12,532 bases of DNA from Podila epigama (GCA_015679605.1 JAAAVE010000883.1:1-12532); one strand, 5' to 3'. Shown: positions 1 to 12,532, counted from the first letter of the stretch. Notes: a model not told the origin generated them from the sequence alone. Translations and numbers: made by a program.

Positions 1-4357
<4,357 letters not shown>

Positions 4358-4361
4358 TCTG

Positions 4362-4408
4362 GGTCACCTTGGCTATTGGTGACCTTTTTTTTTTTTTTTT
4401 TTTTTTTT
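4362..4408 (+). terminator. Hairpin plus T24 in the SNF1 3' region (terminator-like)
   Basis: Four bases after the SNF1 stop codon, GGTCACC (4362-4368) is followed by a 9-nt loop and its exact complement GGTGACC (4378-4384). A run of 24 T begins at the next base (4385-4408). In form this is a stem followed by a U tract. Bacterial intrinsic terminators look like this, but the gene is a fungal nuclear gene, so that role is not assumed. It would lie in the 3' UTR and could be a structured RNA element or part of the cleavage region. The arrangement is seen directly; the role is unknown. Confidence 0.55.
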
Positions 4409-4746
4409 ATGTGTGTGTCATAATAGAATCCAGCTGTATGCAATCACCCTTTTTTGTCTACTTTATGTCTTTACATGAATGGATGGGTAGATAGATGGAT
4501 GGATGAATGAATGAATGACCTATTTCCCGATATGCATGAACCCTTTTTTAAAAAAAGGCTGTTGTTTATTACGATAAATGGTGCAAAGAGGGTCGAAAGA
4601 AGAGGATCCATTTGGCTGTGTTGTTTTGTGCATGTGGGGCGGAAAAGTCGCCGCCGCATTTCGTGTGTGTACAGTGTGTGTGTGATCGATCCCTCAAAAG
4701 TCGACCATGCGTGTTTTTTTGCTTGTCGGACCTTTTTCTTGACAGC

Positions 4747-4754
4747 TATAAAAG
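4747..4754 (+). promoter_or_regulatory. TATA box of the YbjQ-domain gene
   Basis: TATAAAAG lies 124 nt upstream of the proposed start codon. It is followed at 25-55 nt by a pyrimidine-rich stretch (about 4768-4800), where fungal transcription often starts. The leader from there to the ATG is A/C-rich. Position and context support a core promoter; the start site is inferred. Confidence 0.6.
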
Positions 4755-4877
4755 TGCAAAGTCTGCTCTTTTTCTTCTTTATTCTTCATCTTTGTCTTTA
4801 ACCACTCCATCCACCTTCACATCCTTACACCAAAGGAAAGACAAAATACACATTCACATACACTCACATATTCACAT

Positions 4878-5709
4878 ATGAAAGGAAAGAACCAAGGTCA
4901 AGCTATGAACCACAGAGTCACTCATTCCGTTGATCGTCGATTCAGCACGACAGGGTAAAGGACGAACTGTAACAATATCATTATTCTCTCTTTTACACCA
5001 CAAGATAAATATTCACACGCAAAAAAACTCACTTTAAAAAACACACACCATTTGTTGTTGACCATGAATACATAACCTAGCTTCGAGATTGCCGGATACA
5101 CCATCGTTCAGAACCATGGTGTTGTACGAGGGTAATAAAAGGAGAAACCACTACACGCACAACGACATATTCAGCTCGTTATGACAAATGCAGCAAAAAA
5201 GAACATATGCAATGGTCGACCAATGCCACCCCCCCATAATAACACCCTTTTCTTTTTTTCTGTATGCATCCTTTAGACTCACCGTGAGAACACCAAACGT
5301 TGGAAAGGCCGTCTTTGGAGCATTTGCATCATTGGGTGGAGGAGAGAGCGCAACATACATTGAAATGGCCGAAAAGGCGCGTGAGACAGCCTTTGTTCGT
5401 TTGTTGGAACATGCTGCTGCTGCTGGAGGCAATGGTGTCATTGGAGTTCGATACACAGGTCAAGAAGTGCTCGAGGGCATGACTGAAGTCATGGCTTATG
5501 GTACCGCGGTCACCCTCGTGCCTACTCAACAGGTCATCCAACAACAACAACAACAACAACAACAGCAACAACCAGCTTACCAGCATCATGTTCAACCATC
5601 CGTCTCCGTCCCTCCTCCTCAGCCATATCAAGAGGCTTCTCCTCCTCCTCTCCACACTCAACCACCACCCTTCGCACCTCCCTACGAGGGAACACCCGCC
5701 AAGAATTGA
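4878..5709 (+). CDS. YbjQ/DUF74-domain protein with Q/P-rich C-terminal tail
   Basis: Three exons: 4878-4954, 5081-5131 and 5277-5709 (TGA), giving 186 residues. The joins GG|C and GG|A both restore glycine and fit GTAAAG and GTAATA donors. The N-terminal 26 residues are polar. The domain then runs from about residue 22 to 125: RFSTTGFEIAGYTIVQNHGV, a small-residue turn (FASLGGGES), the helix motif EMAEKARETAF, GGNGVIGVRY, and the closing strand MAYGTAVTLV. This matches the order of the bacterial YbjQ family (PF01906), a small alpha/beta protein that assembles into rings and has sometimes been called heavy-metal-binding without firm proof. The tail (about 125-186) holds 11 consecutive Q and proline runs and is probably disordered. 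The first ATG has a weak context (C at -3); an in-frame ATG at 4905, codon 10, has G at -3 and could be the real start. Function is unknown. Confidence 0.87.
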
Positions 5710-5747
5710 GTGACATTCACTTGATCTTTCACCTTTCTTTCTTCCAA

Positions 5748-5808
5748 CTCTCTCTCTCTCTCTTTCTTCTCTTTCTCTCTCTCTATCTCTCTCTCTCTAT
5801 CTCTCTCC
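5748..5808. repeat. CT-rich polypyrimidine tract between converging genes
   Basis: Sixty-one bases of almost pure C/T on the + strand, mainly CT units broken by TTT and two TAT interruptions. The second half is close to mirror-symmetric around CT units between the two TAT breaks. It lies 39 nt past the YbjQ-gene stop and 58 nt past the RhoGAP stop, so it probably belongs to the 3' UTR of one or both. Confidence 0.85.
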
Positions 5809-5864
5809 AGTTCAAGAACTATAAAGAATATATTAAAATTTATCAATGACCACCTGTGTGTTGT

Positions 5865-5870
5865 TTTATT
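5865..5870 (-). promoter_or_regulatory. AATAAA poly(A) signal overlapping the RhoGAP stop
   Basis: On the - strand AATAAA spans 5870-5865 and contains the TAA stop (5868-5866). If used, cleavage would fall near 5835-5855 and the 3' UTR would be very short. Fungal signals are loose, so use is not proven. The only other A/T-rich candidate sequence is near 5820-5845. Confidence 0.4.
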
Positions 5871-8800
5871 CCTTTGGTACATCATCCAATGGCCCAGATA
5901 AGGGCCCAATCTCTTCCTTATGACCATGATTCTGTCGCATCCATTGTGGTGGTGGCGATGCCCCTGACTGTTGCGTTTGCTGCTGCTGCTGCTGATGTTG
6001 TTGTTGTTGTTGTTGTTGTTTGGGCGGTGCACGGTATTGGGTCTGTGGAAAGTATGTTTGCTCTAGTTGTTGGTAATGCTGGTATTGCTGATGAAGATCA
6101 ACATTCGACTTTGATCTTTGTGTCCGTTGACGGGCAGAGGGCGAAGGCGGCGTATTCGTACGCCGCCCTTGACCTGCATCGTGTTGCAATGGATTATAAT
6201 GGGGCTGCTGTACCTGCAGGGCGGACGGAGGAGGAACTCCGGATCCATGGAAATAAGTGGGCGAAGTTGAAAACTGGAAAGGTTGCTGCTGCTGTTGTTG
6301 TTGTTGCTGGTGTCGATGTTGTTGATGATGCTCTTGCTGATGCTGATGTTGTGATGGTGGTGCGGGCTGTGTGTATGGTAGATTGACATCCATCTCTGGC
6401 GCATTCACACCAGTTCCATAGCCTACCCCGCTTGCCTCTGTCCTTGCCCCTGCTACTGGCATTCGTTCACTCGAATGAGGTCCAAGACTGTCGAATCTAG
6501 GCTCGGGGCGTCGCAAGTGTCCTCCTTCAATCGGCGACGAGGGTACAGCTCCACTACCTCCACCTCCAATACTAGAGCTAGATGACTTTCTCGAGTTATT
6601 AAATTGTCTCACCAAAGGCGGTGGTACATTATGACCGCTTCCACTGTTGCTGTAGATGCCATCAGCACGCAGATTCGTATTGGCAACAGCGGTGGCCAAC
6701 ATACGACTCTGCTGTTCATCCGCAAACAGCATTGACTGAGTACGTGATGGCAGCTTGGGAAGCACATCAAAGATACTGTGGCTGTTCAAAATCAGGTCAG
6801 ACATGACAAAATCGCTCGTCCAGCTCGCTGCTGTCGAGACCGTATTGGTCGGTGGGACAAAGGACGGTTGTGTGGGCGTAGTCAATGCGCTCTGGTTCGA
6901 TGGTGAGGAGCTAAGGATCACACCTGGACCTGGAGCCAAATGGGGACTTGAGCCTTGCAGGTTAGGAGACATGCCTCCTCCACCTTGGGCTGAGCGTTCA
7001 GGAACGGTCACAGGCGCAGAGCCAGACCCCGTTGTGCGATCTGTTGATTGTTGTTGTTGATGTTGCTGATGTTGCTGCTGGCTCATGCCTTGTTGGTGCT
7101 GGTCAGATGGAGGAGGAGTGTAGCCTGACCAAGGAGCGGTGGCATTGGGCGATGAAGTCGTGGGCGACGATGGTGCTGCTCCAGGGTTACCAAAGGACAA
7201 GGACAAGTTGGAAGAGTTTTCTAGTCTTGCATGTCCCTGAGTTGGCGGTTGGGGACCATTTGCCACCATGGCACTGTTGAAATCGTGAAAGATTGCAGGT
7301 GTGAAAACCATTGAAAGGTTCTCCAGAGTCATCTTGTTATATTCTACATGGTCATATACTCTATTATGCAAATGGAAATAAGAGAAAGGTCAGGTCAGGC
7401 GCTTCAAGACACTGACACTCGTCAGCACCAACAAAACAATCTTTCATACCTGCGCAAATGCTGAATCAAGTACTGCAGCGTGTCAATATTGCAATCTGGA
7501 AGTCTCTTTAGCCTACTCTTCAACTCTTGCAGACGAGCACCTGGATCCGGGTTGGCTGTGTGCATGAACCAAAAAAAAAAAAAAAAGCAGTAAACAGAAT
7601 GCCTTTTAGCACATCCACACATCCTTGTTCTTTCATCCAATCTCTTACATTGTTCAGTGGATCACTCTATTCTTCACGTTTGTTCTTACCGGAGTAGACA
7701 CTTCGCTCACTGAGGGAAAAGGGGAAGAGAGGTTCAGGTAGCTCACGAAGGTAAATCTTCAAGACCGCGGCTACAGAGGACACATCATCAGCGTAAGGAG
7801 GAACGGTCAAGTCGACAGTCTCTTCATTCAGCTCAAACAGTTTCTTAAGGTTCATGATTTGAGCATGGCGACCAGAAACACGATAGATGCCTTCTTTCTG
7901 CAAGCCTATCCATAAGATGACATGAACGAAAATGTAATATCAGAGATTTACTTCTTGATATACTTTACACGAGGGCGTCAAAGTTTTCACATTGAAGAGG
8001 TGTATTCTGCGCAAGTGAAAATACATCTGCAGATGTGGATGTGGATGTGGATGTGGATAAGATTGTATGAACTGTTTACCTGATCGATCGATGGCATCGG
8101 CACATTTCACGATGACCAAAGGTATCGGATTTTTATACCTCCGGACATAGTCGGACAACTTGGTTCCAAAGACACTCTCTACATGAACAGGTTCAAGTTG
8201 ACGTCCATGGAGTCATACATGATGAGCACATCTAGCTTTTTTGATACTTTCTTTGTTCAACTTGTCTTTTTTTTTTCTCCGAATGCTCGTGCGCTTTACC
8301 TGGTACGTTCTTGGTATAATAGTTTTCATAATACACTGGCTTTGGATGGGAATAAAGGTCCTTGGTAAAGTACATGCAGAGTTGATCCATGTCTCCCGTG
8401 GGTTTGATACAGTCGACAGCGACTGAAAAATTGTCAATGTCTGTAGCAGCACGCGCGTTCAAGTCGCGTTCTCCAACCACAAACGCCTCCAAACACTGTC
8501 TGCACTTGCTGCCTCGTTCCTTTATCATCCTTTGCATTTCCTATAAAAAACATTGTAATTTAAAAAAGTAAATAAAACGTGATTAAGAAGCTACCAACGT
8601 GGGCTCAATGCCACTGAGAAACGCGTTTATTTTTTCTGGTTAGTACTCAAAAAAAAGAGAGAGAGAGAGAGAATCAGATGCTCACCTTGTAGGCAGTGTC
8701 AAAGGATTTTTCGCGTTGTTGGCGAAATGCCTCCAAAGAATGCACAGCCGTCTTGTAATCATTATCTGTTCAATGTGTCAGCAAAATGGGCCAATGTGAT

Positions 8801-10098
8801 AATAATAGATTAGAATATATACATTCTTTTCGAGATCTCTATTGGTGTTACCAATCATCCCAACAGAGACAACAAAGAGAAATGTATGGCCATTATTTTT
8901 TTTCGTACCTGCATCTTCCATGTCTCGTCTGCACTTGGCCAGCCTACCAGCTGCTCCAGAAGAGTTGGCGAGATTCTTGAGACGTTCACGGACTGGTAGA
9001 TGGTCACTGTCTTCGATGGCAAGAACCTGCTCAACGTCCCTGCACCGTTGCTCATATGCTTTCTTCAACTAGACGAACGACGACGAATGACGAGGGGGAA
9101 GGGAGGGGAGCCATGGACAAGAAAAGAGAGCAATGAGGTCACCAGAGATATCCCAGGTAATGAGCGAAAAATGGATGACATGAGCAAGTCACATACCTTT
9201 GGAACGGTAGAGAGTCGAGTTTCTGCATAGAGCTGAAAGACAGGTCGGGCAGTCTCTTTTTGAACCTTACGTTGCTTTTCTTGTGCTTCCTACAAGATGC
9301 CAAAAATGAGGATAATGCACGTATGCCGCGAGAGCATTTGTTGTTAATGTTGTTGTTGTTGTTGTTGTTGGTGTCTGTTCTCTCGTGATTTGTGAACCAA
9401 CCAGTTCAAGGACACATAAAGGCTTCCGACAAGAGTGAAAAACATGTAAAACTGTTGTCGAGTTGAGATGGAATGAATGGTAGGAAAGGCGTATAGATGT
9501 ATAGATGTATGTAGGAGTACAAGTGTGGCATGATAATCTTTACCTTGAGGCCAGATAATGCACCGACTAGGTTGCGGACGAGAGAGACAAAAGGTCGCCT
9601 CCGGAGATGAGCTTGTTGCGTGTTTTCAAGCAGGGCATCAAAGGCGAGTTGTAGAGTGGTGGGGATATCTTCAGGGTCTGCCTGTGAGTTGTTTGCAGCA
9701 ACACTGGTGTTGGAGCCGTTGTTGTTGTTGTTGTTGCTATTGTTGCTACCACTGTTATTAATGTTCAACCCAGAATTGGTGGCGGAGGACTTTGAGCCTT
9801 TGCCGGGGATGGCGAGTTTCTCGAGGGCGCGCGTGTAGGTGTCCTCGATTTCGAGCCTGGCCTTGAAGTAGTTGAGGTATTTTACAGTGTCTTCACCTTG
9901 CATAGTCTGGAAGATACGGTTCAAGGGGGCGTCCCAAGCTTGAGCCTGGTCGCGATTCTCTCGACCGTCCTTTGTCATGGGTGGCATTCCGAGTTGAGGT
10001 TTGATTGGGGTGGCTCTTGCAAGGTTGAGACCCACAGGGGGCATGGAGAATGTTTCCCTGTCAGCGTCGCTGGGCATGCGACTATGCCGAGAGGTCAT
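5866..10098 (-). CDS. F-BAR and RhoGAP domain protein (Rgd1-like)
   Basis: Rho-family GTPase-activating protein with a membrane-curving F-BAR domain; yeast Rgd1 has this layout and acts on Rho3/Rho4 in polarity. Nine exons in coding order: 10098-9544, 9289-9197, 9068-8909, 8765-8686, 8540-8300, 8178-8080, 7905-7690, 7555-7450, 7360-5866 (TAA); 3045 nt, 1014 residues. The F-BAR covers about 56-340, starting DAPLNRIFQTMQ, with an Asn/Ser-rich loop at about 98-142. RhoGAP begins at 377 (ESVFGTKL). The arginine finger is R418 in EGIYRVSG, followed by LKIYLRELPEPL and NKMTLENLSMVF (525-536). The probable last helix (SDLILNSHSIF, near 703-713) comes only after about 150 low-complexity residues. The remaining tail to 1014 is Ser/Pro/Gln-rich with several polyQ runs. 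I see no DEP domain, which argues against Rgd2. The start was chosen as the ATG nearest the F-BAR; the frame stays open for 120 more codons upstream but reads as leader. It converges with the YbjQ gene and diverges from neurochondrin. Confidence 0.92.
8032..8055. repeat. (GATGTG)4 hexamer repeat in a RhoGAP intron
   Basis: Four perfect GATGTG units on the + strand, inside the 174-nt intron 7906-8079 and 24 nt from its donor. No coding role. Confidence 0.85.
8657..8672. repeat. (GA)8 microsatellite in a RhoGAP intron
   Basis: Eight GA units preceded by A8, inside intron 8541-8685. On the transcribed strand it is a TC run close to the donor side. Confidence 0.85.
9349..9369. repeat. (GTT)7 repeat in the longest RhoGAP intron
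   Basis: Seven GTT units in the 254-nt first intron (9290-9543) of the RhoGAP gene, read as AAC units on the coding strand. It is the same triplet class that codes for the Gln and Asn runs in neighbouring exons, but here it is spliced out. Confidence 0.85.
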
Positions 10099-10370
10099 GA
10101 TGGGTTGAGGGTGAGAGCGAGAGTGAGGTAATAAGTGATGGGTATGATATGAGTTTGGAAAGGGGGATGGGGGTGAGGAATAGGGTGAGGAATGGATGAA
10201 ATGAATGGATGGATGGTTGGTTGGTTGGATGGGGTGTTTATGATGATGAGAATGGAATGGAGTGAAGTAGAGTTGGAGTTGGAGTGCTGGTGATAGGGCG
10301 AACGAGACGAGACTAGACCTTTTTTTGTGTGTGTGTGAGTGAGTGTGAGAGGGTCTGTAAAATGGGGCAA
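10095..10370 (-). other. Upstream ORF overlapping the RhoGAP start (ATGA)
   Basis: A 91-codon open frame starts at 10370 and its TGA stop (10097-10095) overlaps the chosen RhoGAP ATG (10098-10096) as ATGA. Its product is rich in His, Pro, Ser and Thr, with no known domain. Whether it is in the mRNA depends on the transcription start, which cannot be seen. The pyrimidine-rich leader makes stop-free frames likely by chance, so coding is doubtful; the overlap would still matter for start selection if transcribed. Confidence 0.35.
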
Positions 10371-10541
10371 AAGGCCTGAGTGGAGTGAGGCAGTGAGTGA
10401 GGCGGTGAGTGCGAGAGCGTTTGGATCCTGTCCCCTTTGTCCCTGCTGTGACGGTCAAATCATAGGACGCTTTCAGAATAAGACAAAGCTTTTTTTTTGA
10501 TCACTTGCATGAATTGATTTCACACAAACACACATTTTACC
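10099..10541. promoter_or_regulatory. Shared region between diverging RhoGAP and neurochondrin genes
   Basis: 443 nt separate the two start codons. From about 10100 to 10430 the + strand is strongly purine/G/T-rich, so the RhoGAP leader on the - strand is C/T-rich, as is common for fungal leaders. It contains GGAT and GGTT tetranucleotide runs at 10192-10232. Next to neurochondrin, T9 at 10491-10499 is followed by an A/C-rich leader and ACCATGG, a strong start context. The nine bases TGACGGTCA (10449-10457) are a near-palindrome that resembles a CRE site with one extra base. I see no clear TATA box for either gene. Confidence 0.6.
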
Positions 10542-12457
10542 ATGGCATCCATGCAGGAGAATGACTCGCTTGTCAAGTCTGATCTCGAGCGTTGTCTCGA
10601 CCTACTCAAACCAGGCACACCAGACGAGGCAAAGTTCGTCGGTCTGACGCTCATGTCCACTTTACTCCAGGATATGGACACGAAACAGGTTCAGGATCAG
10701 GATCAGGGCCAGGATAGGAGTGCTATCATCACCAAGTTCTTTGACAGCATGGATTTCGCGTTCCTCGACAGGATGCTCCTCATCGGTATGTTGGTACTGG
10801 ATATTATCATGGTCTGGATATATTTTTCTCTTTCTTTGCTTCACCAGCTCAACAATGAACACACTAGCTTCATGTTAACTCAACAACCGTTACACTTGAA
10901 TAACATTTTGGACATCGTAGATGACACTACTCTTCCCAAGGACGCAGGAGTCGATGCCAAAGCAATGAAAGCAATCGCAGTCGACATTATGACTTGCTTC
11001 TCATCCGTCTGGCAACTTCTCGTACGGAAAGAGTTCAAAGACAGAGTTCCTACTATGATCAGCATCCTCTCACCAATGTAAGCTTTGTTCTCTTTTTTAC
11101 TTCCATCTCAAATTCTTGATCCCATCTGGTCCCTGCGACTGACTCCTTTTTTTGCCACCAAAAAAAAATATACACACACAAAAACACGCACGCACAATGT
11201 GAACTACAGGTCCTGACATGACCCTGTATGATTATGATTCCTCTAGCGACAACACAGAGAGTAGCATGAACATTCTCAAAATCCTCCTCAAGATGACAGC
11301 ATATCCTCAAGTATCCATGGTCTTGACAAATCCCGGTTACCAGAGTGATATTCTAGCTTACATCCTTGCTACCTTTGATAAGGCCGGTATGTCTCTCCCA
11401 CAAAACAGCCTGTCTCATTCTCCCCATTATCATTTATTATATACACCTATATATAAATATATGTACATGTACATTCAAGGTACTAACAAAGTGTTTTGCC
11501 GTCAATATGTAGATGAGGCACATGAGGATGCGGTCATGATCTTTAGGCGAACATTTCTCACAATTCAGGAGGGCTACAAACAAAACGCAGCAATCGTCTT
11601 AAAGATCACAAAGGATTTTTTGCCAACTATCCTCACCAAGGTTGGCAAGACGTTCAGCCAGCCTACAGAAAAACACAAGCCAGAAATTGCTCGGCTTCTC
11701 TCAGAATCAGTTGCCTATCTTTCAAAAGAGTATGTGCAACAGCATGTCAAAGAGCACGAACAAGAGACTAAAATCTGGACTAAGTATTTCAAATCAGGTC
11801 TAATCCAGCTTTTGAGTACTCGACAAGGTACAAGATGAATATCCATATCAATATCAAATGCACCATCCCTGTATGTCCTATGCAAGAAGATAGTCATTTT
11901 TGACACGCACTCACATACAATATATATTATTCTCATTAGCACCATCCACAAGAGACGACTGCTTCAAACTCACAGGAATTCTGTTGCAACGACTTGGACC
12001 AGAGTGGCTCTTCCCCGATCTCTCCTCAACATCTTTGACAACCTCAAAACCAAAAAAGCCTACACCCGCGTCTCTTGTTAGCTCCATGGAGTCTCTTTCT
12101 CTCTCGGATGTGGAAATTAACAAAAAGTTTGCAGCGCTCATCGTGCATCTATCCTGTGTCGAAATCAGAGTCCTGATGGATGAATTGGCCAATGATCTAG
12201 GCAACGATGCAAAGGATGTGACCAGTGAAGACGATGTAGAAAAGCAAAAGGACTTGGCGCAAGCAAAGATTCGGAAAGAGCAAGTGCTGCCTCTCGCATA
12301 TGAGATCTTAGAAGTCACGATTGGATACCTGGTACATGTGTCAGAAAGTGATGATGCCATGGTCAATGGTCTCTTTGATGCTATGGGCATTCTTAAAGTC
12401 CAAGAGTCCCTCCAGGCCACTTTTACTGCAATTCTCGACTATCTCAAGGATCTTCAG
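10542..12457 (+). CDS. NCDN: Neurochondrin-family protein (3' partial)
   Basis: Armadillo-like helical scaffold of the neurochondrin family (PF05536), known from animal neurons and plants; its role in fungi is not known to me. Exons: 10542-10785, 10921-11077, 11247-11386, 11513-11827, 11940-12457, with all joins in phase (1374 nt, 458 codons). The sequence then enters an intron (GTGAGT at 12458). Family features in order: LERCLDLLKPGTPDEAKFVG near the start, FDSMDFAFLDRMLL (about 67-80), an IAVDIMTCF helix, LKILLKMTAYPQV, a long helical middle part, KLTGILLQRLGPEWLFPDL (295-313), LIVHLSCVEIRVLMDE (352-367), and LPLAYEILEVTIGYL. Residues 50-58 hold a Gln/Asp repeat. Human neurochondrin has about 729 residues, so the last third is probably missing. 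The start has a strong context (ACCATGG) and no better upstream ATG. Two introns (10786-10920 and 11387-11512) are multiples of three without stops; family continuity and splice sites, including a TACTAAC branch site, argue they are introns. Confidence 0.9.
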
Positions 12458-12483
12458 GTGAGTGTTTTTTACATGTTTTTTTA

Positions 12484-12484
<1 letters not shown>

Positions 12485-12532
<48 letters not shown>
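12485..12532. repeat. (ATT)16 microsatellite at the window end
   Basis: Sixteen perfect ATT units run to the last base, in the intron that follows neurochondrin exon 5. The true length cannot be judged because the window stops inside it. Confidence 0.92.

Larger units (their letters stand above)
4358..4877. other. Region between SNF1 and the YbjQ-domain gene
   Basis: About 520 nt with no gene. The first part is SNF1 3' UTR and downstream sequence: the hairpin/T24 element, then a degenerate tetranucleotide block of GGAT, AGAT and GAAT units at 4475-4518, then a near-palindrome of T6 and A7 flanked by CC and GG at 4542-4558. The second part is the promoter and leader of the next gene. Open frames of 60-96 codons here are compositional and match no family I know. 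Confidence 0.75.

Noticed and set aside
4385-4521. Possible reverse-inserted SINE, with T24 as its tail and TGACC as target duplication
   Set aside because: The duplication is only five bases, the body is mostly tetranucleotide repeat, and no Pol III promoter boxes are visible.
4542-4558. T6/A7 near-palindrome as a terminator or protein-binding site
   Set aside because: It is A/T homopolymer with a two-base GC end; without an associated gene end or motif it has no support.
5856-6386. Open frame of 176 codons on the + strand rich in Val and Ala
   Set aside because: It is the antisense of the polyQ-coding exon of the RhoGAP gene; its composition comes from GTT/GCT triplets opposite CAA/CAG repeats.
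8032-8055. Hexamer repeat as a CRISPR-like or regulatory array
   Set aside because: Units are contiguous with no spacers and lie in an intron; it is a plain microsatellite.
10786-10847. Shorter neurochondrin intron ending at CACCAG (10847)
   Set aside because: Joining there gives a TGA four codons later and loses the family-like segment.
11078-11209. Acceptor CTACAG at 11209 for neurochondrin exon 3
   Set aside because: It gives ATG TCC TGA, an immediate stop; the acceptor at 11246 keeps the frame and continues the family alignment.
11911-12420. 169-codon open frame on the - strand
   Set aside because: It is the antisense shadow of neurochondrin exon 5, which has clear family motifs.

Overview
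The window looks like nuclear DNA of an early-diverging fungus, most likely Mucoromycota or Mortierellomycota. The genes are protein-coding and rich in introns, with GT..AG borders, fungal branch sites (CTAAC, CTGAC, one perfect TACTAAC) and typical introns of about 90-175 nt. There are many trinucleotide repeats coding for Q and N, and the set of genes (SNF1, an F-BAR/RhoGAP protein, a neurochondrin and a YbjQ-domain protein) fits such a fungus. The phylum is inferred from how the proteins look; no search was run. I see no RNA gene, transposon or CRISPR array.

Layout: (1) 670-4357, + strand: SNF1/AMPK-alpha protein kinase. Eight exons are visible, running from just before the ATP-binding lysine to the stop. 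The exon with the glycine-rich loop lies upstream of the window. Bases 1-669 are the end of a long intron, and a second long intron (800 nt) follows. (2) 4358-4877: the SNF1 3' end, with a hairpin followed by T24, then a TATA-box promoter. (3) 4878-5709, + strand: a small three-exon YbjQ/DUF74-domain protein with a Q/P-rich tail. (4) 5710-5865: a short zone between converging genes, filled by a long CT tract. (5) 10098-5866, - strand: a nine-exon F-BAR plus RhoGAP protein (1014 aa, Rgd1-like) with long low-complexity segments. (6) 10099-10541: a region between diverging genes, serving as leader/promoter. (7) 10542-12457, + strand: the first five exons (458 codons) of a neurochondrin-family protein. 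It continues past the window, whose last 48 bases are (ATT)16 in an intron.

All exon joins were made by hand from protein continuity, splice sites and reading phase. In every gene the phases close exactly: SNF1 2237 nt plus one base from the missing exon = 746 codons; YbjQ 561 nt; RhoGAP 3045 nt; neurochondrin 1374 nt.

The genes do not form a pathway. SNF1 is the energy-sensing kinase, the F-BAR/RhoGAP protein links membrane curvature to Rho inactivation, neurochondrin is an armadillo-like scaffold, and the YbjQ protein has no known role. I found no convincing undescribed multi-gene system. The most notable signals are a low-complexity insertion inside the RhoGAP fold, the terminator-like hairpin plus T24 after SNF1, frame-preserving stopless introns in neurochondrin, and an upstream ORF that overlaps the RhoGAP start as ATGA.
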